Source of the DNA: Paenibacillus antri | GTDB lineage: Bacteria > Bacillota > Bacilli > Paenibacillales > YIM-B00363 | Reading direction: 5' to 3' | NCBI RefSeq assembly: GCF_005765165.1 | Contig: NZ_VCIW01000013.1 | Coordinates: 62,001-126,000, forward strand | Length of the DNA: 64,000 bases | Shown: one piece after another, positions 31,335-39,003 of the stretch | Layout of the letters: the number at the start of each line of letters is the position of its first letter | Numbering within the stretch: the stretch's first letter is position 1 | Made by a program: the position numbers and the translations under genes | Notes under the pieces: generated by a model | What the model saw: only the letters and a program-made list of their open reading frames with translations | The model's database searches: none | What the model was told of the DNA's origin: nothing

Positions 31335-32468
31335 TTGGATTTCACGCCGCTGTCCCGATTTATCGACCATATCACATCTTGGCGCATTCCGTGGGCGGAG
31401 GTGCTGGTCATACACCGCAACGAGACGGTGTTCCGTTACCGGAACGGCTGCGCCGACTTGGAGGAGAAGACGCCGATCGACGACCGGCGGATCATTAACC
31501 TGTATTCGTTGACGAAGATCATGACGTGCGCCGCAGGGCTCCAACTCGTCGAGAAGGGCGCCGTGCTGCTGCAGGATCCGCTGTCGGCCTATTTGCCGGA
31601 ATACGCCGAGATGACCGTGAAGAAGACGCTGCCCGACGGTACGGTCGCTTTGGAGAAGGCGGAGAGACCGATCGCGGTGCGCGATCTGTTCGCCATGACG
31701 GCCGGCTTCTCGTACGATCTCGGTGCCCCTTCCATTCGGGACGTCGTCCGACGTACGGAAGGCAAGGTGCCGACCCGCGAATTCGCGGCGGCGCTCGCGA
31801 AAGAGCCGCTGCTGTTCGAACCCGGCACGCGATGGAACTACAGCCTCTGCCATGACGTGCTCGCCGCATTGGTCGAGGTCGTGGACGGCAGGACTTTCGG
31901 CGCGTACGTGCGGGAACAGATCACCGAGCCGCTCGGAATGCGCGATACGGGCTTCGATCTTTCCGGCGAGCAGCTGAGCCGCCTGGCTCCGCAGTACGAA
32001 TATAACGATGCGCTGGGGAAGCCCGTTCGCAAAGACGGGAACGGATTCCGGATCGGAACGTCGTTCGAAAGCGGCGGAGCGGGACTGCTGTCGACCGTAA
32101 GCGACTACGCGCTGTTCTTGAACGCGCTGACCAACCTGGGCACAAGCCCGGACGGCGTTCGCATTCTGTCGCCGGTGTCGGTCGAGTTGATGCGAACCGA
32201 TCATCTCATCGAGGAGATGCGGGGCGATTTCTCCTGGGTGCAGCTGGCCGGCTACGGCTACGGGCTGGGCGTCAGAACCCATATCTCGAAGGCGGAGAGC
32301 GGATCGTTGAGCCCGCACGGCGAATTCGGGTGGAGCGGCGCCGCCGGATGTCTCGCCATCATCGACCCGGCATCGCGATTGACCGTCATGTATGCGCAGC
32401 ATTTGCTGAATAATCAGGAGCCCTACGTCCATCCGAGGTTGAAAAACATCGTTTACGGATGTCTGTAG
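31335..32468 (+). CDS. Serine beta-lactamase-fold hydrolase (class C/family S12)
   Basis: The 377-residue protein carries SLTK (SxxK) near residue 58 in LYSLTKIMTCAAGLQL. A tyrosine in RWNYSLCHDVLAALVE stands for the YxN motif. GEFGWSGAAGCLAIIDP stands at the KTG-equivalent position. It has no signal peptide, so it is unlikely to be a periplasmic-type beta-lactamase; cytoplasmic esterases and amidases share this fold. The start is a TTG preceded by AAGGATG. A 53-codon membrane gene and a GNAT gene follow closely. Confidence 0.88.
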   Translation: MDFTPLSRFIDHITSWRIPWAEVLVIHRNETVFRYRNGCADLEEKTPIDDRRIINLYSLTKIMTCAAGLQLVEKGAVLLQDPLSAYLPEYAEMTVKKTLPDGTVALEKAERPIAVRDLFAMTAGFSYDLGAPSIRDVVRRTEGKVPTREFAAALAKEPLLFEPGTRWNYSLCHDVLAALVEVVDGRTFGAYVREQITEPLGMRDTGFDLSGEQLSRLAPQYEYNDALGKPVRKDGNGFRIGTSFESGGAGLLSTVSDYALFLNALTNLGTSPDGVRILSPVSVELMRTDHLIEEMRGDFSWVQLAGYGYGLGVRTHISKAESGSLSPHGEFGWSGAAGCLAIIDPASRLTVMYAQHLLNNQEPYVHPRLKNIVYGCL

Positions 32469-32492
32469 GCTTACACCGAAGAGGAGGAAGTC

Positions 32493-32654
32493 ATGAATTA
32501 TTACTACGCGATCGTAGCCGGAATTCTTGCGGTCGTCTCCTTCTTTACCGGCGAAATCGTATCGTACGTACTGCTCGGATTTATTCTCTTGGCGTTAAAC
32601 AATATTCATAAGGTGTTGCAGGACATCTCGAGAAAGATGGATAAGAAGGACTGA
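32493..32654 (+). CDS. Small two-helix membrane protein, 53 aa
   Basis: An ATG at 32493 with AGAGGAGGAAG about 8 bases upstream opens a 53-codon frame ending at TGA 32652-32654. The product begins MNYYYAIVAGILAVVSFF and continues TGEIVSYVLLGFILLALNN, two hydrophobic segments separated by a short charged turn. It ends in a basic tail (ISRKMDKKD). The family is unknown to me. It lies between the S12 hydrolase (24 bp) and the GNAT gene (22 bp) in one likely operon. Confidence 0.7.
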   Translation: MNYYYAIVAGILAVVSFFTGEIVSYVLLGFILLALNNIHKVLQDISRKMDKKD

Positions 32655-32676
32655 ACCGGAGGAGGGGAGCGACGCC

Positions 32677-33312
32677 TTGGACATTCCGGACTTGAATCTC
32701 TTTATGATGTGCGGCGCCTTGAACCCGGCTGCGCTTCGCGGCATGCCGCCGCCGTTCCGCATCCGAACGTGCAGGAAAGAGGAGTTGGACATCTGGAAAG
32801 CGATGCCATTCGACGATGCGGATACGGCCGAGGCCTATCGCGGCTATATGACGAATTTTTTTCAAGACGTATACGCGGGCGAAGGGGATTCGTTTTTCGA
32901 AAAGTGCTTATTCGTCTGCGATGCCGACGATAAGCCGATCGCCACATGTTTTGTATGGAAAGCCTACAACCGAGTCAACACGCTGCATTGGTTTAAGGTG
33001 TTGAAGCCATACGAAGGAAGAGGCATCGGCCGGGCGTTGCTTACCGCGGTCTTGCAGGACCTTCAGCCGGAAGATTACCCCGTCTATCTCCATACGCAGC
33101 CTGCCAGCTATCGTGCGATCAAGCTGTATGCCGACTTTGGGTTCGTCGTCTTAACCGACCCCGTCGTCGGGAGTAGACGCAACGACGTAGAAGCGTGTTT
33201 ACCCATTCTCGAACGGTTCATGCCCCCGGAAAATTTCGCGAAGCTGCGATTCGCCCAAGCGCCGAAGGATTTCTTGGAAGCGGTGCATTCTTCCGAAATC
33301 CATGAGTTTTAA
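32677..33312 (+). CDS. GNAT N-acetyltransferase
   Basis: The 211-residue protein has the acetyl-CoA motif FKVLKPYEGRGIGRALLTAVL and the downstream YRAIKLYADFGF. The start is TTG at 32677, after GGAGGAGGGGAG. The N-terminal 30 residues (MDIPDLNLFMMCGALNPAAL) precede the core fold and are unusual. It is likely cotranscribed with the S12 hydrolase and the small membrane protein. The substrate is unknown. Confidence 0.85.
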   Translation: MDIPDLNLFMMCGALNPAALRGMPPPFRIRTCRKEELDIWKAMPFDDADTAEAYRGYMTNFFQDVYAGEGDSFFEKCLFVCDADDKPIATCFVWKAYNRVNTLHWFKVLKPYEGRGIGRALLTAVLQDLQPEDYPVYLHTQPASYRAIKLYADFGFVVLTDPVVGSRRNDVEACLPILERFMPPENFAKLRFAQAPKDFLEAVHSSEIHEF

Positions 33313-33314
33313 AA

Positions 33315-33362
33315 GAAGAGCGGCAGTCCGGACGTTGCCGTCCGGGCTGCCGCTCTATTCTT
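33315..33362. terminator. Bidirectional terminator
   Basis: The stem AGAGCGGCAGTCCGGACG, loop TTGC and the complementary arm CGTCCGGGCTGCCGCTCT sit between convergent genes. TATTCTTTT lies on the right and TTCTTTT on the minus-strand side. Confidence 0.9.
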
Positions 33363-35189
33363 TTATAAAATGCCGCTCAAGCTGCCGCCGGAGGCGAACA
33401 GCCGGTCGATCCGCTTCTCGACCGACGGGTCGGGGACGAGGGGCGGGGCGTGATGAGGCTTCGTCCGCGCGTCGATGACAACGTTGTCGCAGCCCCAATG
33501 CTTGAACGCGTACCCGGCGTTCACCCCGTATATATCATGGGACGGATTGCTTCGGGTGAAGGTCGTCCATAAGAAGTTAGCCAGCGACGCGCTGACGAAG
33601 GAGCTGTCGTCGCATAACACGATCAAGGGGCATTCCGGCATCGCGCCGCGTGCGCCGAGCGCGTCCGTCAGCTCCCGCAGCTGCCGTTCGGCCTCCGTAT
33701 AGCCGAAGAAGGCCGGTCCTTCCAACGCGACGACCCCCGGCAGGGCGAGCCGCGGGTTCCCGAAATCGCGCAGCTCCTTAAGCTGCTCCGGAACGTCGGC
33801 GCACAGCTCGCGCTTCTTGTCGCCGCAGGCGGCGAAGATGACTTTGCTTCCTTGGTTGAGGCCGGTACCGGAATAGTCCAGCGTGTCGATCGTCGTATTC
33901 GTCTGGAAGTGGAGATCTCGCTTCAGGTCGATCCTCTCCAGCACGTACTGTAAGAACTCCGCTTCGCGATGCGTGCTAAGCGGCTGCCTCTCCTCGGCGG
34001 CGATAAACAAATATTTGGCAAGACTCAGTTGGCCCGTGCCGAGGATCCGATTCGCGATCGTAAGCAGCTCGGCCGGTTGTCTCACCGCGGCGTAAGGGGT
34101 ATATCGTTCGCTGCCGATGGCGAACAGCAGCGGGTGAACGCCTGCGGCGTCGACGGCGTGAACCTCCTTCACGCCCGGCACCTCCTGCTTCACGGCGTCG
34201 CCGGTCAACTCGTGAATGAGCGCTCCGAACGCCGTATCCTCTTGAGGCGGTCTGCCGACGACGGTGAACGGCCAGATCGCGTTGCGCTTCGCGTACACCT
34301 TCCGGACGCGCATCATCGGGAACGCATGGACTAAGCTGTAGTACCCGAGATGGTCGCCGAACGGTCCTTCCGGCTTCGTCTCTCCGGGATGAATCTCGCC
34401 CGTAATGACGAAGTCGGCGTCGCCGCTGACGCAGTAGTCGTCCACATAACCGTATCGGAAGCGGCGTCCCGATAACAGGCCGGCGAACGTCAGCTCGCTT
34501 AAGCCTTCCGGCAGCGGCATAACGGCCGACAACGTATGCGCCGGCGGTCCGCCGATGAAGATGCTCACTTTGAGCGGTTCGCCCTTCCGGTCGGCTTTAT
34601 GCTGGTGAATTCCGATGCCACGGTGAATTTGGTAATGGAGCCCGATTTCTTGATTCGCCGCATACTCGTTCCCTGTCAGCTGCACCCGGTACATGCCCAA
34701 GTTGGCGTTCATAACGCCCGGCTTGTCCGGATCTTCGGTATACACCTGCGGCAGCGTGACGAAGGCGCCTCCGTCCATCGGCCAGTGCTTGATCAGCGGA
34801 AGATCGGTAATCGCCGCTTCCTCGAATCCGGCCGAGGCGTTGCCGAGTTTCAAAGGCAGCGCCTTCGTCGCCGCCGTCGCCGCTCGAACGTTCCGGAACG
34901 GCTGCTTCAACGCCTTCATCGGATCGTTGCGCAGCGCGATGACGTTTTGCGTCGCTTCCCACGTCTGCCGGAACATAAACTTGCTTCGTTCCAGCGTGCC
35001 GAACAGGTTGGAGACCGCTCGATAACGAGAACCTTTCACGTTTTCGAACATGAGTGCCGGCCCGCCCGCCTCGAATACGCGAAGATGGATCGCGGCCATC
35101 TCCAGTTCGGGATCTACTTCCTCGCGGATCCGAACGAGATGACCGTGCCGTTCCAGATCGATAATGCAAGATTCCAATGTAGAGTACAT
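33363..35189 (-). CDS. UbiD-family prFMN-dependent decarboxylase
   Basis: The 608-residue protein matches the long UbiD branch often labelled menaquinone-biosynthesis decarboxylase. Motifs include the prFMN/metal-site region IGLHYQIHRGIGIHQHKA, the catalytic-glutamate segment KPEGPFGDHLGYYS, and YKLW-like C-terminal NAGYAFKHWGCDNVVIDAR. UbiD enzymes add or remove CO2 on aromatic or unsaturated acids with prenylated FMN made by UbiX. No UbiX gene is in the window. TAGGAGCAA precedes the ATG. Neighbours give no pathway clue, so the substrate is open. Confidence 0.88.
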   Translation of the reverse strand: MYSTLESCIIDLERHGHLVRIREEVDPELEMAAIHLRVFEAGGPALMFENVKGSRYRAVSNLFGTLERSKFMFRQTWEATQNVIALRNDPMKALKQPFRNVRAATAATKALPLKLGNASAGFEEAAITDLPLIKHWPMDGGAFVTLPQVYTEDPDKPGVMNANLGMYRVQLTGNEYAANQEIGLHYQIHRGIGIHQHKADRKGEPLKVSIFIGGPPAHTLSAVMPLPEGLSELTFAGLLSGRRFRYGYVDDYCVSGDADFVITGEIHPGETKPEGPFGDHLGYYSLVHAFPMMRVRKVYAKRNAIWPFTVVGRPPQEDTAFGALIHELTGDAVKQEVPGVKEVHAVDAAGVHPLLFAIGSERYTPYAAVRQPAELLTIANRILGTGQLSLAKYLFIAAEERQPLSTHREAEFLQYVLERIDLKRDLHFQTNTTIDTLDYSGTGLNQGSKVIFAACGDKKRELCADVPEQLKELRDFGNPRLALPGVVALEGPAFFGYTEAERQLRELTDALGARGAMPECPLIVLCDDSSFVSASLANFLWTTFTRSNPSHDIYGVNAGYAFKHWGCDNVVIDARTKPHHAPPLVPDPSVEKRIDRLFASGGSLSGIL

Positions 35190-35592
35190 CTTAAGTTGCT
35201 CCTATCGTTAGGCAGCGGATCGCTGCGAAATATCGTAAGATGGCGTAACCTTATTTTACATGTTTGCGCCTAGCTTTGAAAGAACGGCAGGCCCGCTCGT
35301 CCTGACCATATGGGAATATTTACATGAATAGGGTATGATGGAGGAATCGAAAGTCGTAGTCGGCGCAATTAATAGATTGTTACGCAGGTCGGAGGCGAAT
35401 CGACGCGGCTTTGTCCGAATTGGTCGCAGAGCGGCTATCCTCGGGCGGGGATAACGGCGAGTCTATTGAAAGCGTACCCATGAAAGAGTCGGCTATGGAG
35501 CTATACGCGGACTAATCCGCTACGCCAAAACAAGCGAGATCGCGGATTTCGAAATCATATAAGTCGTTATGACGATGACGTAGAGGTGAAGT
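35190..35592. other. Intergenic region without a convincing gene
   Basis: About 400 bases separate the divergent UbiD and phosphotransferase genes. A 39-codon frame beginning at 35335 has no ribosome binding site and no recognisable sequence. I see no strong hairpin, repeat or riboswitch. The composition is AT-richer than in the UbiD gene. Confidence 0.5.
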
Positions 35593-36723
35593 ATGGCTAC
35601 TGAAAATGACATTGCAAAAGAGATAGACGTAGATCGTCTGCAGGCGATCTCTAACCGGATCTTAACGGAAGAGAGCGCAGTCCTCATGGACTGGAGCTGC
35701 CATCCGATCGGCCCGCGCGCTAACAATTTCGTAACCGCGGGGGTTTTCAGAATATCCGGAAATACCAGGTTGCGGAACGGGGCGGTCCGGGCTTGGTCGG
35801 TCATTGTTAAAGTCGTAAGAGAAGATCCTCGACGGGATGACCCCGCCCATTATAATTACTGGCGCCGCGAGATTTTGGTTTACGATTCAGAACTTCTTCG
35901 CAATTTGCCGGCGAACATCGTTGCGCCGCAATGCTATGGGATCGACGGACAGGTCGACGGATCGGTATGGTTGTGGTTGGAAGATATCCCTCATGAGCGG
36001 AGAACATGGGGATGGGACGATTATCGATACGCCGCGGGAAAGCTGGGAGAGTTCCACGCTGCTTATCTGACAGGACATCCGCTTCCCGAAGCTCCTTGGT
36101 TGAATAAACAGTGGCTGCGCTCGTGGATCAAGGAATGTATCCGTTACCGGGATGTACCGGATCCGCAAGCTATGGCATCGCTATTATCCGATCGAAGATC
36201 GGCCTCCCTGATTCAACGGTTTACTCGGTTGGAAGGTTCGATCGGCGCATGGTTACAAGCGCTCGAGCAGCTTCCAAGGACACTCTCCCACCAAGATGTT
36301 TACGAGCATAATACGATGTTGGACGCCGCCCGACAAGAGGAAGGGAAGCTTGCGGTGATCGATTGGCAATTCGCGAGTATTTCCGGAATCGGAGAAGATC
36401 TCGGCCGTTTCCTAGGGTTGGCCGTAAGCCGTGGCGATGTGCCTGTCGAACGATTTGGAGAATACCGCGAGCTCTTCATGTCGTCATACATCGGCGGCAT
36501 GAAGCGCTCCGGCTGGGGCGGAGACGAAACCCTTCCGCGAATCGGTTGTTTCGCGGCTTTCGCGTTGCGTTCCGTATGGGAAGTTCCCAAGCTGCTTAAG
36601 AAACTGGAAAAACAGCCGGACTCATCGGAATGTAAACGCTTGTTTCTCGTCGCGGAACATCAATTGGACGCAGCGTCGGAAGTCGAACGATTATTGATGA
36701 ATCTGGAGGTGTCCCGGCGGTGA
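35593..36723 (+). CDS. APH-family phosphotransferase, 376 aa
   Basis: The protein-kinase-like fold is shown by TLSHQDVYEHNTMLD (HxDxxxxN catalytic loop) and VIDWQFASISGIGEDLGR (metal-binding DW motif). ATP-lobe strands include WSVIVKVVREDP and VWLWLEDIP. The N-terminal region resembles the choline/CHK-like and aminoglycoside phosphotransferase branches. The substrate is unknown. GAGGTGAAGT precedes the ATG. Its stop overlaps the double-Nudix gene (GTGA), the first of a run of overlapping genes reaching the histidine kinase at 40.8 kb. Confidence 0.84.
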   Translation: MATENDIAKEIDVDRLQAISNRILTEESAVLMDWSCHPIGPRANNFVTAGVFRISGNTRLRNGAVRAWSVIVKVVREDPRRDDPAHYNYWRREILVYDSELLRNLPANIVAPQCYGIDGQVDGSVWLWLEDIPHERRTWGWDDYRYAAGKLGEFHAAYLTGHPLPEAPWLNKQWLRSWIKECIRYRDVPDPQAMASLLSDRRSASLIQRFTRLEGSIGAWLQALEQLPRTLSHQDVYEHNTMLDAARQEEGKLAVIDWQFASISGIGEDLGRFLGLAVSRGDVPVERFGEYRELFMSSYIGGMKRSGWGGDETLPRIGCFAAFALRSVWEVPKLLKKLEKQPDSSECKRLFLVAEHQLDAASEVERLLMNLEVSRR

Positions 36724-37526
36724 GTAGACCGAGAGTTTGCGCCGCGATTATGAAAGACGACCGCATCTTAATGGTGCTGCACGAGCACGGGGATCAGAGC
36801 TATTGGACGCTCCCCGGAGGCGCCGTCGAAACGGGGGAAACCTTGGAAGCGGCGGTATTGCGGGAAGTAAGAGAGGAAGTAAGCTTGAACGGGACCGTCG
36901 AACGACTGCTCTTCGAAGATACGTACGCCTACGGTCCTGAACATTGTTATTTAGTCCGTGTCGACGATGGGGAAGACGCACGGCTTGGGTATGATCCGGA
37001 GTTGGCTTCAAGCGACCAAATCTTGAAGGGACTGGCATGGTTTTCGCTTGCCGCAATGAAGGACGATCGACAAGTGAAACGGGTAATTCAAAGTTTATCC
37101 GTTCCGATAAGCCAGTGGATCGGAGCGGCGGCCGTATGCGTCGATGCGGACGGCCGATTGCTCATGGTGCTGCAAGGGAAACCGGAAGAGGAGAAGCGTT
37201 GGTCCGTCCCCTCCGGCGGGATCGAACCGGGAGAAACGTTAGAGCAATGCTGCATGAGGGAAGTGTTCGAAGAGACGGGGTACAGGAGCAAGGTCGTTAA
37301 GAAAATCAAAGAAAAAACGGGATCGCACGGCACTGCGGAATATCATGTTACTTACTTCGAAGCGGAGATCGTAGACGGTACTCCGACGATTCAAGACCCG
37401 GACGGACTGATTTACGATATTGATTGGAAGAGCCGGGAGCAAATGAAAGCTCTGCCGTTTTCCTTCCCGGAGGATCGAGAATTCCTGCTGAATTATTTGG
37501 AGGGGCCATGTCGGGAAAAGAACTAG
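36720..37526 (+). CDS. Protein with two fused Nudix domains
   Basis: The 268-residue protein contains two full Nudix boxes. The first is GGAVETGETLEAAVLREV then REEVSL near residue 34. The second is GGIEPGETLEQCCMREV then FEETGY near residue 166. Each is in its own alpha/beta domain (CAAIMKDDRILMVLHEH; AAAVCVDADGRLLMVLQG). Both boxes keep the acidic REUxEE core, so both could be catalytic. Double Nudix proteins are uncommon. The start is GTG overlapping the phosphotransferase stop, and the 3' end overlaps the methyltransferase by 19 bp. Confidence 0.88.
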   Translation: MSRPRVCAAIMKDDRILMVLHEHGDQSYWTLPGGAVETGETLEAAVLREVREEVSLNGTVERLLFEDTYAYGPEHCYLVRVDDGEDARLGYDPELASSDQILKGLAWFSLAAMKDDRQVKRVIQSLSVPISQWIGAAAVCVDADGRLLMVLQGKPEEEKRWSVPSGGIEPGETLEQCCMREVFEETGYRSKVVKKIKEKTGSHGTAEYHVTYFEAEIVDGTPTIQDPDGLIYDIDWKSREQMKALPFSFPEDREFLLNYLEGPCREKN

Positions 37527-38305
37527 CGAACCCAAGAACGCATAAGGATTGGTTGCCTCCGCACTCGCTTGCGTGGTATGCGCAGCTCGGTAAAATGACC
37601 GGACAGTATCGTCTTCCGTGGAATTTGACGATTTCGGGGCCGAATGCCGAGGCGATTTTCGAGGAAGAGGTCTCATCTATGGTCCGGAATAAGATCGTTT
37701 TAGACATCGGGTGCGGACACGGAGAGTTTACGGTTCGTTGGGGTCCGGTGGTAAAACAAATCGTCGGCATAGACATTACCGACGATTTTATCGAAGCGGG
37801 GAAAGCGAAAGGCTTTGCGAATGTATCCTTCGTCGCGGCCGATTCGAAACAGAGGCTCCCGTTCGACGACAACGCATTCGATTGCGCGTATAACCGCAAG
37901 GGACCGACCTCCGCGTATGTCGACGTTCGACGGATTGTGAAACAAGGCGGTCGCATAATGGGCCTTCATCCAGGCGACCGGTTGTCGCCGGAGCTGCCGC
38001 AGCTGTTCCCCGACCTATTCGAACCGTTGCGCGAGGGCACGCCCGTGTTGGATAAACTGAAGGCTAATTTAGAAAAAGGGGGATTGCTCGATCAAGCCTC
38101 CATCGAAATCGTGAAGAGCGCATCCTACTTACATGAGCCTTTGGATATCGTGAAGATTTGCTGCTTCGGACAAAGGCCTTCTATCTATGAAATGGTTGTG
38201 GATACTTGGATGCCGGAAATCGAGGAGAGCTTCGAAAGACATGCCACCGAAGAAGGGTTGGCGGTTACAGGCGAAACCTATCTTGTTCGAATAAGGATGG
38301 AATGA
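37508..38305 (+). CDS. SAM-dependent methyltransferase
   Basis: The 265-residue class I methyltransferase has motif I IVLDIGCGHGEFTVRWGP, acidic loop VGIDITDDFIEAGK, FVAADSKQRLPFDDNAFDCAY (motifs II-III) and KQGGRIMGLHPGDRL. The ATG at 37508 is inside the 3' end of the Nudix gene, after GGAGGGG; a frame opening at 37424 has no homology. Coupling with a kinase-like phosphotransferase and a double Nudix protein suggests a shared small-molecule substrate (inference). The stop overlaps the response regulator start. Confidence 0.85.
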   Translation: MSGKELANPRTHKDWLPPHSLAWYAQLGKMTGQYRLPWNLTISGPNAEAIFEEEVSSMVRNKIVLDIGCGHGEFTVRWGPVVKQIVGIDITDDFIEAGKAKGFANVSFVAADSKQRLPFDDNAFDCAYNRKGPTSAYVDVRRIVKQGGRIMGLHPGDRLSPELPQLFPDLFEPLREGTPVLDKLKANLEKGGLLDQASIEIVKSASYLHEPLDIVKICCFGQRPSIYEMVVDTWMPEIEESFERHATEEGLAVTGETYLVRIRME

Positions 38306-39003
38306 TGAAAGTACGAGACGGGGGCGTGGTGACGCTGAAGCATCGCATTGCGATCGTTGACGATCAAAATATATTGGTTGACGGCTTATCGACGATTTTA
38401 GACGTACAAGAGGATATGGAGGTGGTCGGGACGGCCGCGAACGGCGTCGAAGCGCTGGAATTGGTCGAACGACTTCGTCCGGATATCGTGCTCATGGATA
38501 TTCGAATGCCGTTGCTCGATGGGGTGGAGACGACGAAGCGCATGAAAGCCGCCTATCCGGACGTCGCGATTCTCATTCTCTCGACGTTCGCCGAATCCAA
38601 CGCCATCGTAGAGTGCATGGCGCACGGGGCATCCGGTTTTCTCCTTAAGGATATTCGAAGTGCCAAGCTCGTAGAGAGCATTCGCGAGGCGATCCGAGGG
38701 GAGTTGGTGCTCCCGGCGGCGATCGCGGCGAAGCTGGCCGAACGGCTGCAAAGCATGACCGCCCATATGGAAGACGGGAAGGAGAGCCGACGCTGGAAGG
38801 AAGGCGATATCAAGCTGACGGATCGGGAAGCGGAAATCGCGCGGTTGCTGCTGAAAGGGTGGAATAATCGGCAAATCGCAGCGGCGCTCTACCTGTCGGA
38901 GGGGACGACGCGGAATTACGTAAGCGCCATATACCAGAAGCTCGGCACGAACGAGCGGGCGCTTGCGCTGGTACGGCTGCGAGAGGCGTTGGGGGAGGCA
39001 TGA
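38302..39003 (+). CDS. NarL-family response regulator
   Basis: The 233-residue protein has a receiver domain (RIAIVDDQNILVDGLSTIL, phosphoacceptor in VLMDIRMPLLDG, ILSTFAESN, LLKD) and a LuxR helix-turn-helix (LTDREAEIARLLLKGWNNRQIAAALYLSEGTTRNYVSAIYQKLG). It starts in the methyltransferase stop (ATGA); an adjacent ATG at 38305 is equally possible. It ends in the kinase start (ATGA). It is the cognate regulator of the downstream 7TM kinase. Confidence 0.9.
   Translation: MMKVRDGGVVTLKHRIAIVDDQNILVDGLSTILDVQEDMEVVGTAANGVEALELVERLRPDIVLMDIRMPLLDGVETTKRMKAAYPDVAILILSTFAESNAIVECMAHGASGFLLKDIRSAKLVESIREAIRGELVLPAAIAAKLAERLQSMTAHMEDGKESRRWKEGDIKLTDREAEIARLLLKGWNNRQIAAALYLSEGTTRNYVSAIYQKLGTNERALALVRLREALGEA

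Noticed and set aside
31335-32468. True secreted beta-lactamase
   Set aside because: The SxxK motif is present, but there is no signal peptide or lipobox, and the YxN and KTG motifs are altered, so a cytoplasmic esterase or amidase of the same fold is more likely.
35335-35454. Small 39-codon gene between UbiD and the phosphotransferase
   Set aside because: It has no ribosome binding site, no promoter at a sensible distance and no recognisable product.
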